The notes under the pieces: generated by a model
Told to the model about the DNA's origin: nothing
Databases searched by the model: none
The model's input: only the letters and a program-made list of their open reading frames with translations
Part shown: positions 1-7,915 of the stretch, piece by piece
How positions within the stretch are numbered: the stretch's first letter is position 1
Layout of the letters: each line of letters begins with the position of its first letter
Made by a program: the position numbers and the translations under genes
Source of the DNA: Priapulus caudatus
Lineage: Eukaryota; Priapulida; Priapulimorpha; Priapulimorphida; Priapulidae
DNA length: 29,866 nt
Direction of reading: 5' to 3'
NCBI RefSeq assembly: GCF_000485595.1
Contig: NW_014577763.1
Span: 124,159-154,024, forward strand

Positions 1-425
1 CGCATGCTGCGCGCTACAATGACACGTTCGTTACAATGTCCTGCAACGAGTGACAGATGTAGACACGGGACGGTGACTGCTGCTAACGCGTGCTGCGCGC
101 TACAATGACACGTTCGTTACAATGTCCTGCAACGAGTGACAGATGTAGACACGGGACGGTGACTGCTGCTGCTAACGCGTGCTGCGCGCTACAATGACAC
201 GTTCGTTACGATGTCCTGCAACGAGCGACAGATGTAGACACGGGACGGTGACTGCTGCTGCTAACGCGTGCTGCGCGCTACAATGACACGTTCGTTACGA
301 TGTCCTGCAACGAGCGACAGATGTAGACACGGGACGGTGACTGCTGCTGCTGACGCATGCTGCGCGCTACAATGACACGTTCGTCACGATGTCCTGCAAC
401 CAGTGACAGATGTAGACACGGGACT
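1..425 (-). repeat. 89-bp minisatellite (~4.8 copies) containing the next DPYD exon's 3' splice site
   Basis: Units start at 1, 87, 176, 265 and 354; the first is 86 bp and the next three 89 bp, with a partial fifth. On the minus strand each unit contains ctcgttgcag|GACAT(C/T)GTAACG and then bases encoding DIVTNVS, or a close variant. These are the residues that follow the DK of the exon at 705-920 in the family. Each unit then runs into a stop (Leu-stop), so the true exon start must lie further left. Candidate acceptors fall before 40, 126, 215, 304 and 393. Confidence 0.9.
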
Positions 426-704
426 ATAGGTTACTCCGATTGGGTAAAATGGCTAGCTATAATTTTATCATGATTAAATTATTACTACCGTGATTAAAAT
501 AATTTATCCACGGTTAAATAATGTGTAACAAGGCCTCAGATCGAGTAAAAGGGCTATAATTTTACCGCGGTAAAAATAATTAAAACCCACAATAGAAATA
601 ATTATTTTGACTGATGGCCAACCACAGACGCCGCGGTGACCGCGCGCCGGCGGGGGTGACCTCGCGACGGCCGGGGTGACCTCGCGACCTCGCGGTGACC
701 TCAC

Positions 705-920
705 CTTATCGAGCGCGAACGTCTTTGTGACGGCGAATCCCCAGCCGAGCTCGAATCCCCGGCGGATCATCGTCGCAGCCGTCGTCGGGGGCGCGCTGGC
801 GAGGCCAAACGGGTTCTCAAACCTCAGTCCGCACATCTCGACGCTTAGATCGACCCGGTCGATCGGTGTGTACATGTTCGGCAGGCTGGGTTCTCCCGGC
901 ACGGGCAGGCCGTGCAGCGA
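705..920 (-). CDS. DPYD: DPYD exon: entry into the FMN-binding barrel
   Basis: This 216-nt exon of 72 codons, phase 0 at both ends, contains [20 protein letters not shown], then [20 protein letters not shown], then [16 protein letters not shown]. It matches family [27 protein letters not shown]...[22 protein letters not shown]. The Lys of TKTF contacts FMN in the family. The acceptor is atatcacag|TCG and the donor is GATAAG|gtgagg. The acceptor with about 20 flanking bases is duplicated at 993-1015. Intact. Confidence 0.97.
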
Positions 921-1015
921 CTGTGATATAGATATAGATATAGACATAGACATAGATATAGATATAAAAATAGACGCGCTATTAGATACACAGGCAGGCC
1001 GTGCAGCGACTGTGA
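904..1015 (-). repeat. Duplicated 3' splice site of the 705-920 exon, with GATATA microsatellite
   Basis: The 23-bp sequence at 904-926, which contains the real acceptor and the exon's first codons, recurs at 993-1015, 89 bp upstream in transcript direction. Between the copies is a GATATA/GACATA microsatellite (about 926-972). The second copy gives a pyrimidine-rich decoy, tccctcacag|TCGCTGCACGG. Confidence 0.85.
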
Positions 1016-1047
1016 GGGAGACGAAGATATAGATACAGATATAGATA

Positions 1048-1368
1048 CAGAGACTCCCCGACTTATGAACAGGTTCAGTTCCGAGCGGTCGTTCGTAAGT
1101 CGATTTCTTCGTAAGTAGAACATATGTACAGACGTATACAGTATTGTACAGTAGTGTAGTATATGTGGAGCACGTGCACACGTGTGATCGATGCCACTAG
1201 AGTAACATGCTATTGTTTACATCTCGACGCTTCCCGCGCTACATTGCTGCCATCACGCAGCGGATCTGCGAACTAAACCTTACGCATACATTTTTTTCGA
1301 CTTCAGGGCAAATTGTTCGTGTCATCGAAAGTTCGTAACTCGAATGTTTGTAAGTCGGGGAGTCTCTG
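1048..1368. mobile_element. MITE with mariner-like ends, TA target duplication
   Basis: Terminal inverted repeats of about 22 bp (cagagactccccgactta...) are flanked by TA on both sides. The element is 321 bp with no coding capacity. The ends and TA duplication fit a Tc1/mariner-derived MITE. It sits in the microsatellite of the intron between the exons at 1625-1809 and 705-920. Confidence 0.8.
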
Positions 1369-1419
1369 TATAGAAATAGATATAGACATAGACATATATA
1401 TATATATATAGCCGACATC

Positions 1420-1638
1420 CACCCACCCCCGCATGTACCTGCAGGTACTTGTCACCCACCCGCACGTACCTGCAGGTACTTGTCACCCACCGGCACATAC
1501 CTCCAGGTACTTGTCACCCAACGGCACATACCTCCAGGTACTTGTCACCCACCCGCACGTACCTACAGGTGCTTGTCACCCACCGGCACTTACCTGCAGG
1601 TACTTGTCACCCACCGGCACGTACCTGCAGATACTTGT
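1420..1638 (-). repeat. 31-bp minisatellite, 7 copies, unit spans a DPYD 5' splice site
   Basis: Seven 31-bp units run from 1420 to the exon itself. On the minus strand each reads acaag(t/c)acctgcag|gtacgtg with small changes, copying the last ~14 nt of the 1625-1809 exon and the start of its intron. The copy next to the real donor reads CAG|gtaagt (after 1594), a better consensus than the real CAG|gtacgt. Use of any decoy adds a multiple of 31 nt and meets an early TGA. Confidence 0.93.
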
Positions 1639-1809
1639 GCATGTTCCACGCAGCCGTCTTGCCGTCGTTGACCGACTCGACGGTTGTCTGGGCGACGCCT
1701 GCGATGTCGCCGCCGCAGTACACGTCCGCCTCGCTCGTCTGCATCGTCGTCTGCTCCACGGCCGGCAGTCCCCAGCGATCAAACTTCAGCGGACTCATCG
1801 CCCGTTTCA
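1625..1809 (-). CDS. DPYD: DPYD exon: FAD-binding [13 protein letters not shown] segment
   Basis: This 185-nt exon encodes [20 protein letters not shown], then [20 protein letters not shown], then [21 protein letters not shown]. The GGD and TVESVNDGK motifs contribute to FAD binding in the family and are nearly invariant. The acceptor is tctcggcag|TG, completing a Val codon. The donor is CTGCAG|gtacgtg (phase 0). The last exon bases plus the donor are the unit of the 31-bp array at 1420-1638. Intact. Confidence 0.97.
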
Positions 1810-1967
1810 CTGCCGAGAAAAGACGATCGCGTGATTTTGTATGAAAGATGCGTGATTTCGCAGGAAAGAGGCGTGATTTCGTAGGAGAAATCTCTAGAAA
1901 AGAGAATTTAGAAAGAGAAATCTCTATCGCAAATGTGTGCGTGGAGCGAGACGCCACAACCGTTATA

Positions 1968-2169
1968 TACTGTAAAGTGACTTATTTTCGTGGGTTCCAA
2001 TTTTCGTGGTTTCAATAAAAAATACATGTTCTTAAATTCGTGGCCTCCACTCCGGAACCGGCAATTGACATACGTACATAATATTTCATTGGGAACATAA
2101 ATTCGTGGATTGATGGACCCACGAAATCCACGAAAATTAGAACGCCACAAAAAAAAGGATTTTACAGTA
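1968..2169. mobile_element. Short TIR element (TACTGTAAA ends)
   Basis: The ends read tactgtaaa and tttacagta, with internal repeats of ttcgtgg / ccacgaa in inverted order. Elements of this look are common in marine invertebrate genomes. About 202 bp, no coding capacity. It lies in the intron between the exons at 2209-2362 and 1625-1809. That intron also has a ~20-bp x3 repeat at about 1838-1893. Confidence 0.6.
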
Positions 2170-2208
2170 TGCGTGAGGTCGGGCGAGATGCCAGGAAGAT
2201 TCTCTTAC

Positions 2209-2362
2209 CGTTGTCGTCGGAGAGACCGGAGCCGAAAGCAGAGATGATGTAGTTGGCCTTGAGACGGATCGACTGCTCAGGGTCGGGCGACCAGCTGCCG
2301 TCGTCTGCCTGCTCGTTCCTCAGGAACTCCATGCCACTGATCTTCTCTCCATTCTTCAGCAC
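2209..2362 (-). CDS. DPYD: DPYD exon (VLKNGEKISGMEFLRNEQAD)
   Basis: This 154-nt exon encodes VLKNGEKISGMEFLRNEQAD, then DGSWSPDPEQSIRLKANYII, then SAFGSGLSDDN. It matches family [20 protein letters not shown]...LKADVVISAFGSVLSD. The acceptor is gttcttctcag|GTG and the donor is AACG|gtaaga. The acceptor is copied about 475 bp upstream, beyond the 18-bp array at 2376-2835. Intact. Confidence 0.96.
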
Positions 2363-2375
2363 CTGAGAAGAACAC

Positions 2376-2835
2376 ACAGCATGTTCACGGCACACGGATG
2401 TTCACGACACGCGGCATGTTCACGGCACACGGCATGTTCACATCACGCGGCATGTTCACGGCACGCGACATGTTCGCGGCGCGCGGCATGTTCACATCAC
2501 GCGGCATGTTCACGGCACGCGACATGTTCACGGCACGCGGCATGTTCGCGGCACGCGGCATGTTCGCGGCACGCGGCATGTTCGCGGCACGCGACATGTT
2601 CGCGGCACGCGACATGTTCGCGGCACGCGGCATGTTCGCGGCACGCGGCATGTTCGCGGCACGCGGCATGTTCGCGGCACGCGACATGTTCGCGACACGC
2701 AGCATGTTCGCGGCACGCGGCATGTTCACGGCACGCAGCATGTTTGCGGCACGCGGCATGTTCACGGCACGCGACATGCTCGCGGCACGCGGCATGTTCG
2801 TGGCGCGCGGCATGTTCACGGCAAGCTGCACGTTC
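2376..2835. repeat. 18-bp minisatellite (~25 copies) bracketed by copies of a DPYD acceptor
   Basis: The unit is gcatgttcgcggcacgcg with A/G and C/T variants. Because 18 is a multiple of three and the unit lacks stops in most frames, several overlapping frames stay open on both strands. These are not genes. The array starts ~14 nt upstream of the acceptor at 2363 and ends at a second copy of that acceptor (gttcttctcag|gtg, before 2837). Confidence 0.9.
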
Positions 2836-3312
2836 ACCTGAGAAGAACCCGCGGCCATGTTTGTCTTTCATTTCGCCTTCCATCACTTCTATTTATTTCT
2901 TCTTATATCTTCTCTTTCTTTTATTTATTTATTCTTATTTAAATTCATTTGCTTTAATTTTATTAGCACTGTCTATTTACTAATACGTTACCTCCAAAAT
3001 GCAATTCATAAGTGTAAATAAAAGTAAATTGAATTGCTTGTACAGAACGCGGAATGTTCCGCCGACGCAGACACTCGCACGTAAAGACCAGCCGCGATCT
3101 AATGATGACGGCAAATGTGTTTTACGACGAATGCATTTATTTACCCTGTCAGCGGCGACGGTTATTGAAGTGGTAAATAAATGGATTCACAACGAAATGT
3201 ACGAATGTAGAGGACAGGAAAAATACGGACAAGGAAAAACACACATGACAAAAAGGGAAAAACAAAAACATAGCAATAAACAAATGCCTTTAAAATATAA
3301 TAACTGTTTTAC

Positions 3313-3369
3313 CTTGTTTGGGCACATGAATGGTAGGAACTCACACATCTCCTCTCTTGCCAACTCCAT
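3313..3369 (-). CDS. DPYD: DPYD micro-exon ([19 protein letters not shown])
   Basis: This 57-nt phase-0 exon of 19 codons reads [19 protein letters not shown] and matches family MELAKEEKCEFLPFLSPRK. The acceptor is tttatccag|ATG and the donor is AAG|gtaaaac. The Met follows directly on RAVPEE of the previous exon, as in the family. It is internal and not a start codon. Intact. Confidence 0.95.
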
Positions 3370-3471
3370 CTGGATAAAACAGCACACCGTTAGCAACGTA
3401 CGTGACACTCTGGACGCATTACATGTAAAAAATAAGGGGTGTATAAACGGGCAGAAAATGTATATACTTCT

Positions 3472-3540
3472 CGTAATTCTCTTTGGAATACGATAGTAAT
3501 TCTCTTTGGAATACGATAGTAATTCTCTTTGGAATACGAC
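3472..3540 (-). repeat. 23-bp tandem repeat x3 just inside a DPYD intron
   Basis: The minus-strand unit is gtattccaaagagaattacta, three near-identical copies starting about 25 nt after the donor of the 3562-3734 exon. The bases ctacgtcgtattcc before the array resemble exon bases gtacgtcgtgttcc (YVVF), so a local exon-derived origin is possible. The donor itself is not repeated. Confidence 0.75.
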
Positions 3541-3561
3541 GTAGATCGCAGCGCCACCTAC

Positions 3562-3734
3562 CTCCTCGGGCACAGCGCGTATGTTGGTGAATCCGCGGCG
3601 GAACACGACGTACACGCGGCGGGCGCCGCATCGCAGCGCGGAGGTCGCGCAGTCGAACGCTGTGTCGCCGGCCCCCAGCACGATCACGACGCCCCCACAC
3701 ATGTCCGGCAGACGCGACTTGCACGCGCACATGC
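3562..3734 (-). CDS. DPYD: DPYD exon: NADPH-binding dinucleotide fold
   Basis: This 173-nt exon encodes [20 protein letters not shown], then [20 protein letters not shown], then [17 protein letters not shown]. The [10 protein letters not shown] glycine motif starts the NADPH-binding Rossmann fold, and this is the best conserved visible segment. The acceptor is catccgcag|GC and the donor is GAGGAG|gtaggt (phase 0). Just inside the downstream intron is a 23-bp x3 tandem repeat (about 3472-3540). A decayed copy of this exon's first bases and acceptor lies at about 4593-4640. Confidence 0.97.
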
Positions 3735-4147
3735 CTGCGGATGACACGTGTGAGGCGATCGATACATGTTAAAGTGATTACGTCACCGTAAATAGTAAAA
3801 GTAAAAAAAAACTATGTCCACTTTTTCACAAAATGTAAGTGATTCTGTTCACTTTTTATGGTTAAATTGCTGCATTATACTTCCTATTTTGCTATTCCGT
3901 TCAATGTGAATAAAACACTCGTGACTCATACATAGCCCAAAGCAAGCATGTAATGTCATAATAAATATATCAAATCGTCCAGGGTTTTTGGATTTTTAAC
4001 TAGGTGAGAAACAATCTTATCAGGGTAAGAATTCGAGGATACATTTAGTCCCGTAAGTACTCACTTTTCATGTAAAAAAATTGCAACAACATTTTTTACA
4101 AATATACACCATAGAAAATTCGCGACATAGTCAATTTACACGAAGGC

Positions 4148-4830
4148 TGGGACCGCTCAAAGTGGCTCAGAACCACTACCCCATTCAGATTTTACAATTA
4201 AATTAGAAGCAATTAAACATTTCAGATTCAATTCCAATTCTGAGTGGCTCGGAACCACTACCACATTCAGATTTTACAATTAAATTAGAAGCAATTAAAC
4301 ATTTCAGATTCAATTTCACGGGGTAGTGGTTCTGAGCCCCTCAAAAATTCAGATTTTATAATTAAATTGGAAACAATTAAACATTTTACCTGTTTAGATT
4401 TAACCGGTTTATTATTCGATATCGGCAAAGTTAGTGATAAACTACTAGTTTTGTCTAGAGCGCTCCAAGTAGCTCAGAGTCTCACTATATTACCCCATTT
4501 ACATTCAACCGGTTTATTATTCGAGGTCAGTATATAGTATACAGTCAAGTTGTCAAATATTCAACAAAGCGATAAACTATACTAGTTATGAGGCAGCCGG
4601 CACTTGCGCGCGCACATGACTGCAGGAGACATGTCTGGGGATGGATACCGGTCTACTACGAGAGCTAGAGCCGCTTCAAGGGGTACATGCAGTGCCACTA
4701 TATGCTCACTGAGATTGACCTGGTTTATTATTCGACGTCATTAAAATTATAAATGCGTTTCGCTAAAGCGATAAACTACTAGTTTCATCTAGACTGATCC
4801 AGGGGGCTCCAAGTGATAAACTACTAAATT
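4148..4830. repeat. Diverged tandem repeats in the intron between the 5165-5272 and 3562-3734 exons
   Basis: A ~90-bp unit (attcagattttacaattaaa...) occurs three times at about 4190-4385, with the flank gctcagaaccactacccc also present inverted. A second family (ccggtttattattcg ... gcgataaactactagttt) occurs about three times at 4400-4790. One of its intervals contains the decayed exon copy at about 4593-4640. The remaining ~380 bp on the 3' side (3770-4147) show nothing recognisable. Confidence 0.65.
4593..4640 (-). pseudogene. Decayed duplicate of a DPYD exon start with its acceptor
   Basis: The minus strand reads gtctcctgcag|TCATGTGCGCGCG and on to CAAGTGCCGGCTGCC. This resembles the real acceptor and first ~28 nt of the 3562-3734 exon (catccgcag|GCATGTGCGCGTG...CAAGTCGCGTCTGCC). 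Similarity continues ~30 nt into the intron. It is too diverged and too short to be an alternative exon, and lies ~870 bp upstream of the genuine one. Confidence 0.7.
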
Positions 4831-5164
4831 CATATAACTGTACCCTTCATTAGGCACTACTTTTAATGCTGTAAAGCTGAAAAGTAGCTTATATTTGACA
4901 GTTCCCCTCTCTCTTACTTATATATGTTTCCAGGCAGCTAGCCAAGGATCGCTGAAACACGTGGGCACCTCATGCGCCGAATACCAACACAAAACTTCAG
5001 TAGACTCCAACGCCGCTTGTACTTGAAATGTAAAGTCCTCCTATTTTTCCTAGTTCCCTATATAGTTAACTTAGTTCCTAAGTTCCCTAGATTTCCTATT
5101 AGAGCCGCCTAAATAAGGATGCGACCAGCGAGGATTTGATGCGACCAGGGAGATGCCATGATAC

Positions 5165-5272
5165 CTGGCTTGCTCGCTGCCGCAACCCTGGGTAGAAAGC
5201 TCTTAGACGTCCAGAATCCTCGTTCCTCCGTGAGTCCGTCAAACAGTGGAATGGTCTTCGACTCAGGTAGAC
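5165..5272 (-). CDS. DPYD: DPYD exon (LPESKTIPLFDGLTEERGFW)
   Basis: This 108-nt exon encodes LPESKTIPLFDGLTEERGFW then TSKSFLPRVAAASKP. It matches family sequence [37 protein letters not shown]. The acceptor is cacgcag|GT and the donor is CCAG|gtatca. The final G completes a Gly codon with GC of the next exon (PG-MCACK). Intact. The ~385 bases upstream hold a MITE (5350-5571). Confidence 0.95.
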
Positions 5273-5349
5273 CTGCGTGAAACGCGGCGCGCCGTCGGTG
5301 ATCAGATACGGTCGTGTACGTAAACGAACCGCTCGTTAGCACTGATTAA

Positions 5350-5571
5350 AGCTGGGTTTACAATTACACTATATCAACTTTTCAACTAATCGAACGAAAG
5401 TCCGGAGTGTAAACATAGAAACAAACGTAGAACCTCTGATAGAAAGATTGATAGAACATTGAAAAGTATAAATTAATACTTTTTAAAATAAAAAAGTAAT
5501 TAAAAAAAGTAATAAAAGTAATTAAAAGCATTAAAAAAATACGTGAACTTTTCGATAGTGTAAACCCAGCA
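5350..5571. mobile_element. Short TIR element (GCTGGGTTTACA ends)
   Basis: Inverted ends gctgggtttaca / tgtaaacccagc, with further matching bases inside (acactat / atagtgt), enclose an AT-rich interior. About 222 bp, non-coding. No clear target duplication. It occupies most of the intron between the exons at 5658-5742 and 5165-5272. Confidence 0.65.
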
Positions 5572-5657
5572 CAACTGTTATTCCTGTATTATTTTGTTTG
5601 AGAGCGAGCAATGTGTAAGGACATCTATGTACCCGCAGACACGTCGAGCTTAATTAC

Positions 5658-5742
5658 CTATCCCAATATAGATCGCTTCATTTCCTGCTTTTCTCAGGGA
5701 CTCTATGCTTAAGCCATTGCCCAGTGCCTTCCCAAACTCAAC
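5658..5742 (-). CDS. DPYD: DPYD exon (VEFGKALGNGLSIESLRKAG)
   Basis: This 85-nt exon, 28 codons plus one base, reads VEFGKALGNGLSIESLRKAG then NEAIYIGI. It corresponds to family sequence [32 protein letters not shown]. The acceptor is attgcag|GTTGAG and the donor is ATAG|gtaatt. The split Gly codon joins in phase to GTCTACCTGAG of the next exon. Intact. Confidence 0.94.
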
Positions 5743-5913
5743 CTGCAATTAAAAAAGATTGTTCCGATCTCGTCCATGCTAGTGCATGCAAAACCCACCC
5801 CTCTGTTTAGGGCGAGTCACCGATTTTCTGATAAGGAAGGATACAACGACTACCATCATGCATTTATGATTGTGAGAAGGGATAGAACACGCAGCATATG
5901 ATACGTTACTAAT

Positions 5914-6134
5914 GCTGAAGGAGTCGTTGTCGTATCAGGTACTACATATATGTACCCGAGGACCCCGAGGTACATATATGTACTCACGAAGTGTACCAGA
6001 CTTGTACTACAGAAGTGTACCCTAACCCTAACCCTAAACATACCTCATATAAAAATATAAACATAATACTAAACAACATAAAACTACCTCGGGTACATAT
6101 ATTTAGTACCTGATACGACAACGACCCTTCGTGC
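5914..6134. mobile_element. TIR element with internal (CCCTAA)3, 9-10-bp target duplication
   Basis: Inverted ends of about 45 bp share gtcgttgtcgtatcaggtac and then atatatgtacccgagg. The flanks repeat gttactaat (5905-5913 and 6135-6143; a matching c extends it to 10 bp if the right end is 6133). A ~9-bp duplication is typical of Mutator-like elements. The centre holds ccctaaccctaaccctaa at 6020-6037. It lies in the intron between the exons at 6292-6373 and 5658-5742. Confidence 0.8.
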
Positions 6135-6291
6135 GTTACTAATCCATCATCTGGTTTTCATATTTTGCTGAAGAAATAGTTTATAATGGTTTCAACCTCG
6201 TCTCACGGACATTCCGGTGCAGGGCACCCACCCTGAATTCGTCTTTACTCTACGTAACCTTGTGTTAGTTCTGTGAAGTTTCTTGTTTTAC

Positions 6292-6373
6292 CTTGACTCC
6301 TAGGTCTCTCATCATGTCCACCTCAAACTCCACCACATCATACGGAAGTCTGTATGATGGAATCTCTGAAGAG
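6292..6373 (-). CDS. DPYD: DPYD exon ([20 protein letters not shown])
   Basis: This 82-nt exon starts one base before TCT TCA GAG and contains [20 protein letters not shown] followed by MRDLGVK. It matches the family segment [28 protein letters not shown]. The acceptor is ccttcag|C; an alternative AG lies 7 nt further in. The donor is AAG|gtaaaac, phase 0. The segment belongs to the FAD-binding domain. It is intact, with no array at either junction. Confidence 0.94.
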
Positions 6374-6679
6374 CTGAAGGACACATTGTATTCGATGTCA
6401 GTTTTATTACAAAGCAAGATCGTGTAAAGGCATTTAGTTTTTTAATTATCTAATTTGGCCAATAATGAATCTCGATAGAATTACATTCACTTTACTTAAT
6501 GCCGTGTTACAGAAACTAGAATAGTAAAAGTCATAAGTTAGGTTGCCGAACATCCAATTTCACTTCACAACTGTGTACGCTAAGACACCCATGCACTTAT
6601 TCGAAAAGACTGCCCTGCACCTGATCTACATGCAAGAGTCACATAGCCATAGCCATGCCCTCTTTAAATAGCATTGCTA

Positions 6680-6960
6680 GATCACTTCAACCTCTCTACA
6701 CGCACGCACACCTAAACGTCGACTTTTCGGCACTTTGTTACTATAAACATAGAGTTTAGAACATCCTGTGGAGACGCTGATTGGCTAGAACTGCCTATCA
6801 ATCTCACTGGCTGGCCAATTCAACCTCTCTACACGCACGCACACTAAAACGTCTACTTTTCAGCACTTCATTACTAAGCATCAACTTTAGAACATCCTGT
6901 GGAGACGCTGATTGGCTATAGCTGCATATCAATCACGCTTGGTGATCCGATTCGACACCT
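6680..6960. repeat. 133-bp direct duplication in a DPYD intron
   Basis: Two copies begin at about 6687 and 6820 (tcaacctctctacacgcacg) and run through agaacatcctgtggagacgc. They differ by scattered substitutions. No gene content. They lie next to the 20-bp array in the same intron (6374-7470). Confidence 0.8.
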
Positions 6961-7490
6961 CTCGATGTAACAACGTACCTGAGACCGTAACAACGTACCT
7001 GAGACCGTAACAACATACCTGAGACCGTAACAACGTACCTGAGACCGTAACAACGTACCTGAGACCGTAACAACGTACCTGAGACCGTAACAACGTACCT
7101 GAGACCGTAACAACGTACCTGGTACGTTGTTACGGTCTCAGGTACGTTGTTACGGTCTCAGGTACGTTGTTACGGTCTCAGGTACGTTGTTACGGTCTCA
7201 TACCTGCACGTGAGACCGTAACAACGTACCTGAGACCGTAACAACGTACCTGAGACCGTAACAACGTATTTGAGCCCTTAACAACGTACCCGAGACCGTA
7301 ACAACATACCTGAAACCGTAACAACGTACCTGAGACCGCCCACGTACCCGAGACCCGTAACAACTACCTGAGACCTTAACAATTAACGTAACCCAGAACC
7401 GAACAACGTACCTAGACCGTAACAACGTACTGAGACCTAACAACAGCTACCTGAAACCGGTAACCACGACCTGAGACCCCGCCCAACGTA
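6961..7490 (-). repeat. 20-bp minisatellite (>20 copies) of a DPYD 5' splice site, with an inverted block
   Basis: The minus-strand unit is ggtctcag|gtacgttgttac, that is, the last bases of the 7471-7649 exon plus the intron start. Eight clean copies fill 6967-7120, four inverted copies 7121-7200, and about a dozen copies with many indels 7211-7490 next to the exon. Copies at 7040-7119 and 7121-7200 form a perfect palindrome with 80-bp arms and one central base. Most copies keep a good donor, CAG|gtacgt. Confidence 0.92.
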
Positions 7491-7649
7491 CTCTGTTCTC
7501 GTACACGTCCAATCTTGTAGCCGACGAGCGAGAATGTCGCACAGCTGATGCGGCTGTCCCGCACCGATAAGGCACACTCTTGCCGAAGTAGCTCTCTCGG
7601 AGATCCGCGGCAATTCGGGATTCGCTAATCTGTGGCACCTTCATCGCCC
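7471..7649 (-). CDS. DPYD: DPYD exon: start of FAD-binding domain, frame broken by indels
   Basis: After acceptor gtttcag|GGGCG the exon opens with AMKVPQISESR and LRESYFGKS, matching the family segment AMxxPQI...ESYxAKI. The following GAGPAxISCATFLARLGY-like FAD dinucleotide motif is recognisable only by switching frames several times; then comes DVYE- and EYVGG-like sequence. The exon is about 11 nt shorter than the human equivalent. It ends in GGTCTCAG|gt, whose last two bases join in phase with the next exon (Ser codon). Neighbouring exons are intact, so consensus error is more likely than gene decay. The GGTCTCAG|gtacgt junction is the unit of the array at 6967-7490. Confidence 0.8.
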
Positions 7650-7765
7650 CTGAAACATCATTGGTTGAATTAAAGCGAGCGAGATAGAATCTAAGGTAGT
7701 AGGCAGCATCTTTTGCACATCTGAGTATAAAAAGTGCGTGGATACAAACCCAAGATATTCAGCAG

Positions 7766-7915
7766 CAGTTTGCCTGCCCATCACCTGCCATAATCAGTTT
7801 GCTGCCCATACTGCCATAATGGTCAGTTTGCTGCCCATACTGCCATAATGGTCAGTTTGCTACCCATACTGCCATAATGGTTCCCTTTCGCTGCATAATG
7901 GTCCAGTTATGCTGC
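7766..7915. repeat. 29-bp tandem repeat (~4 copies) in a DPYD intron
   Basis: The unit is ctgcccatactgccataatggtcagtttg. The middle copies are exact and the outer ones have indels. It does not contain either splice site of its intron (7650-9075). Confidence 0.8.

Noticed and set aside
1-425. CRISPR-like array
   Set aside because: Units are contiguous tandem copies without unique spacers, and the context is an animal intron.
2381-2983. Long overlapping open frames on both strands (up to 200 codons)
   Set aside because: They translate an 18-bp tandem repeat that lacks stops in most frames. There is no family resemblance, and the array is intronic.
7447-7644. Continuous 65-codon frame as the true exon translation
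   Set aside because: Only its first third matches DPYD; the rest matches the family only in other frames.
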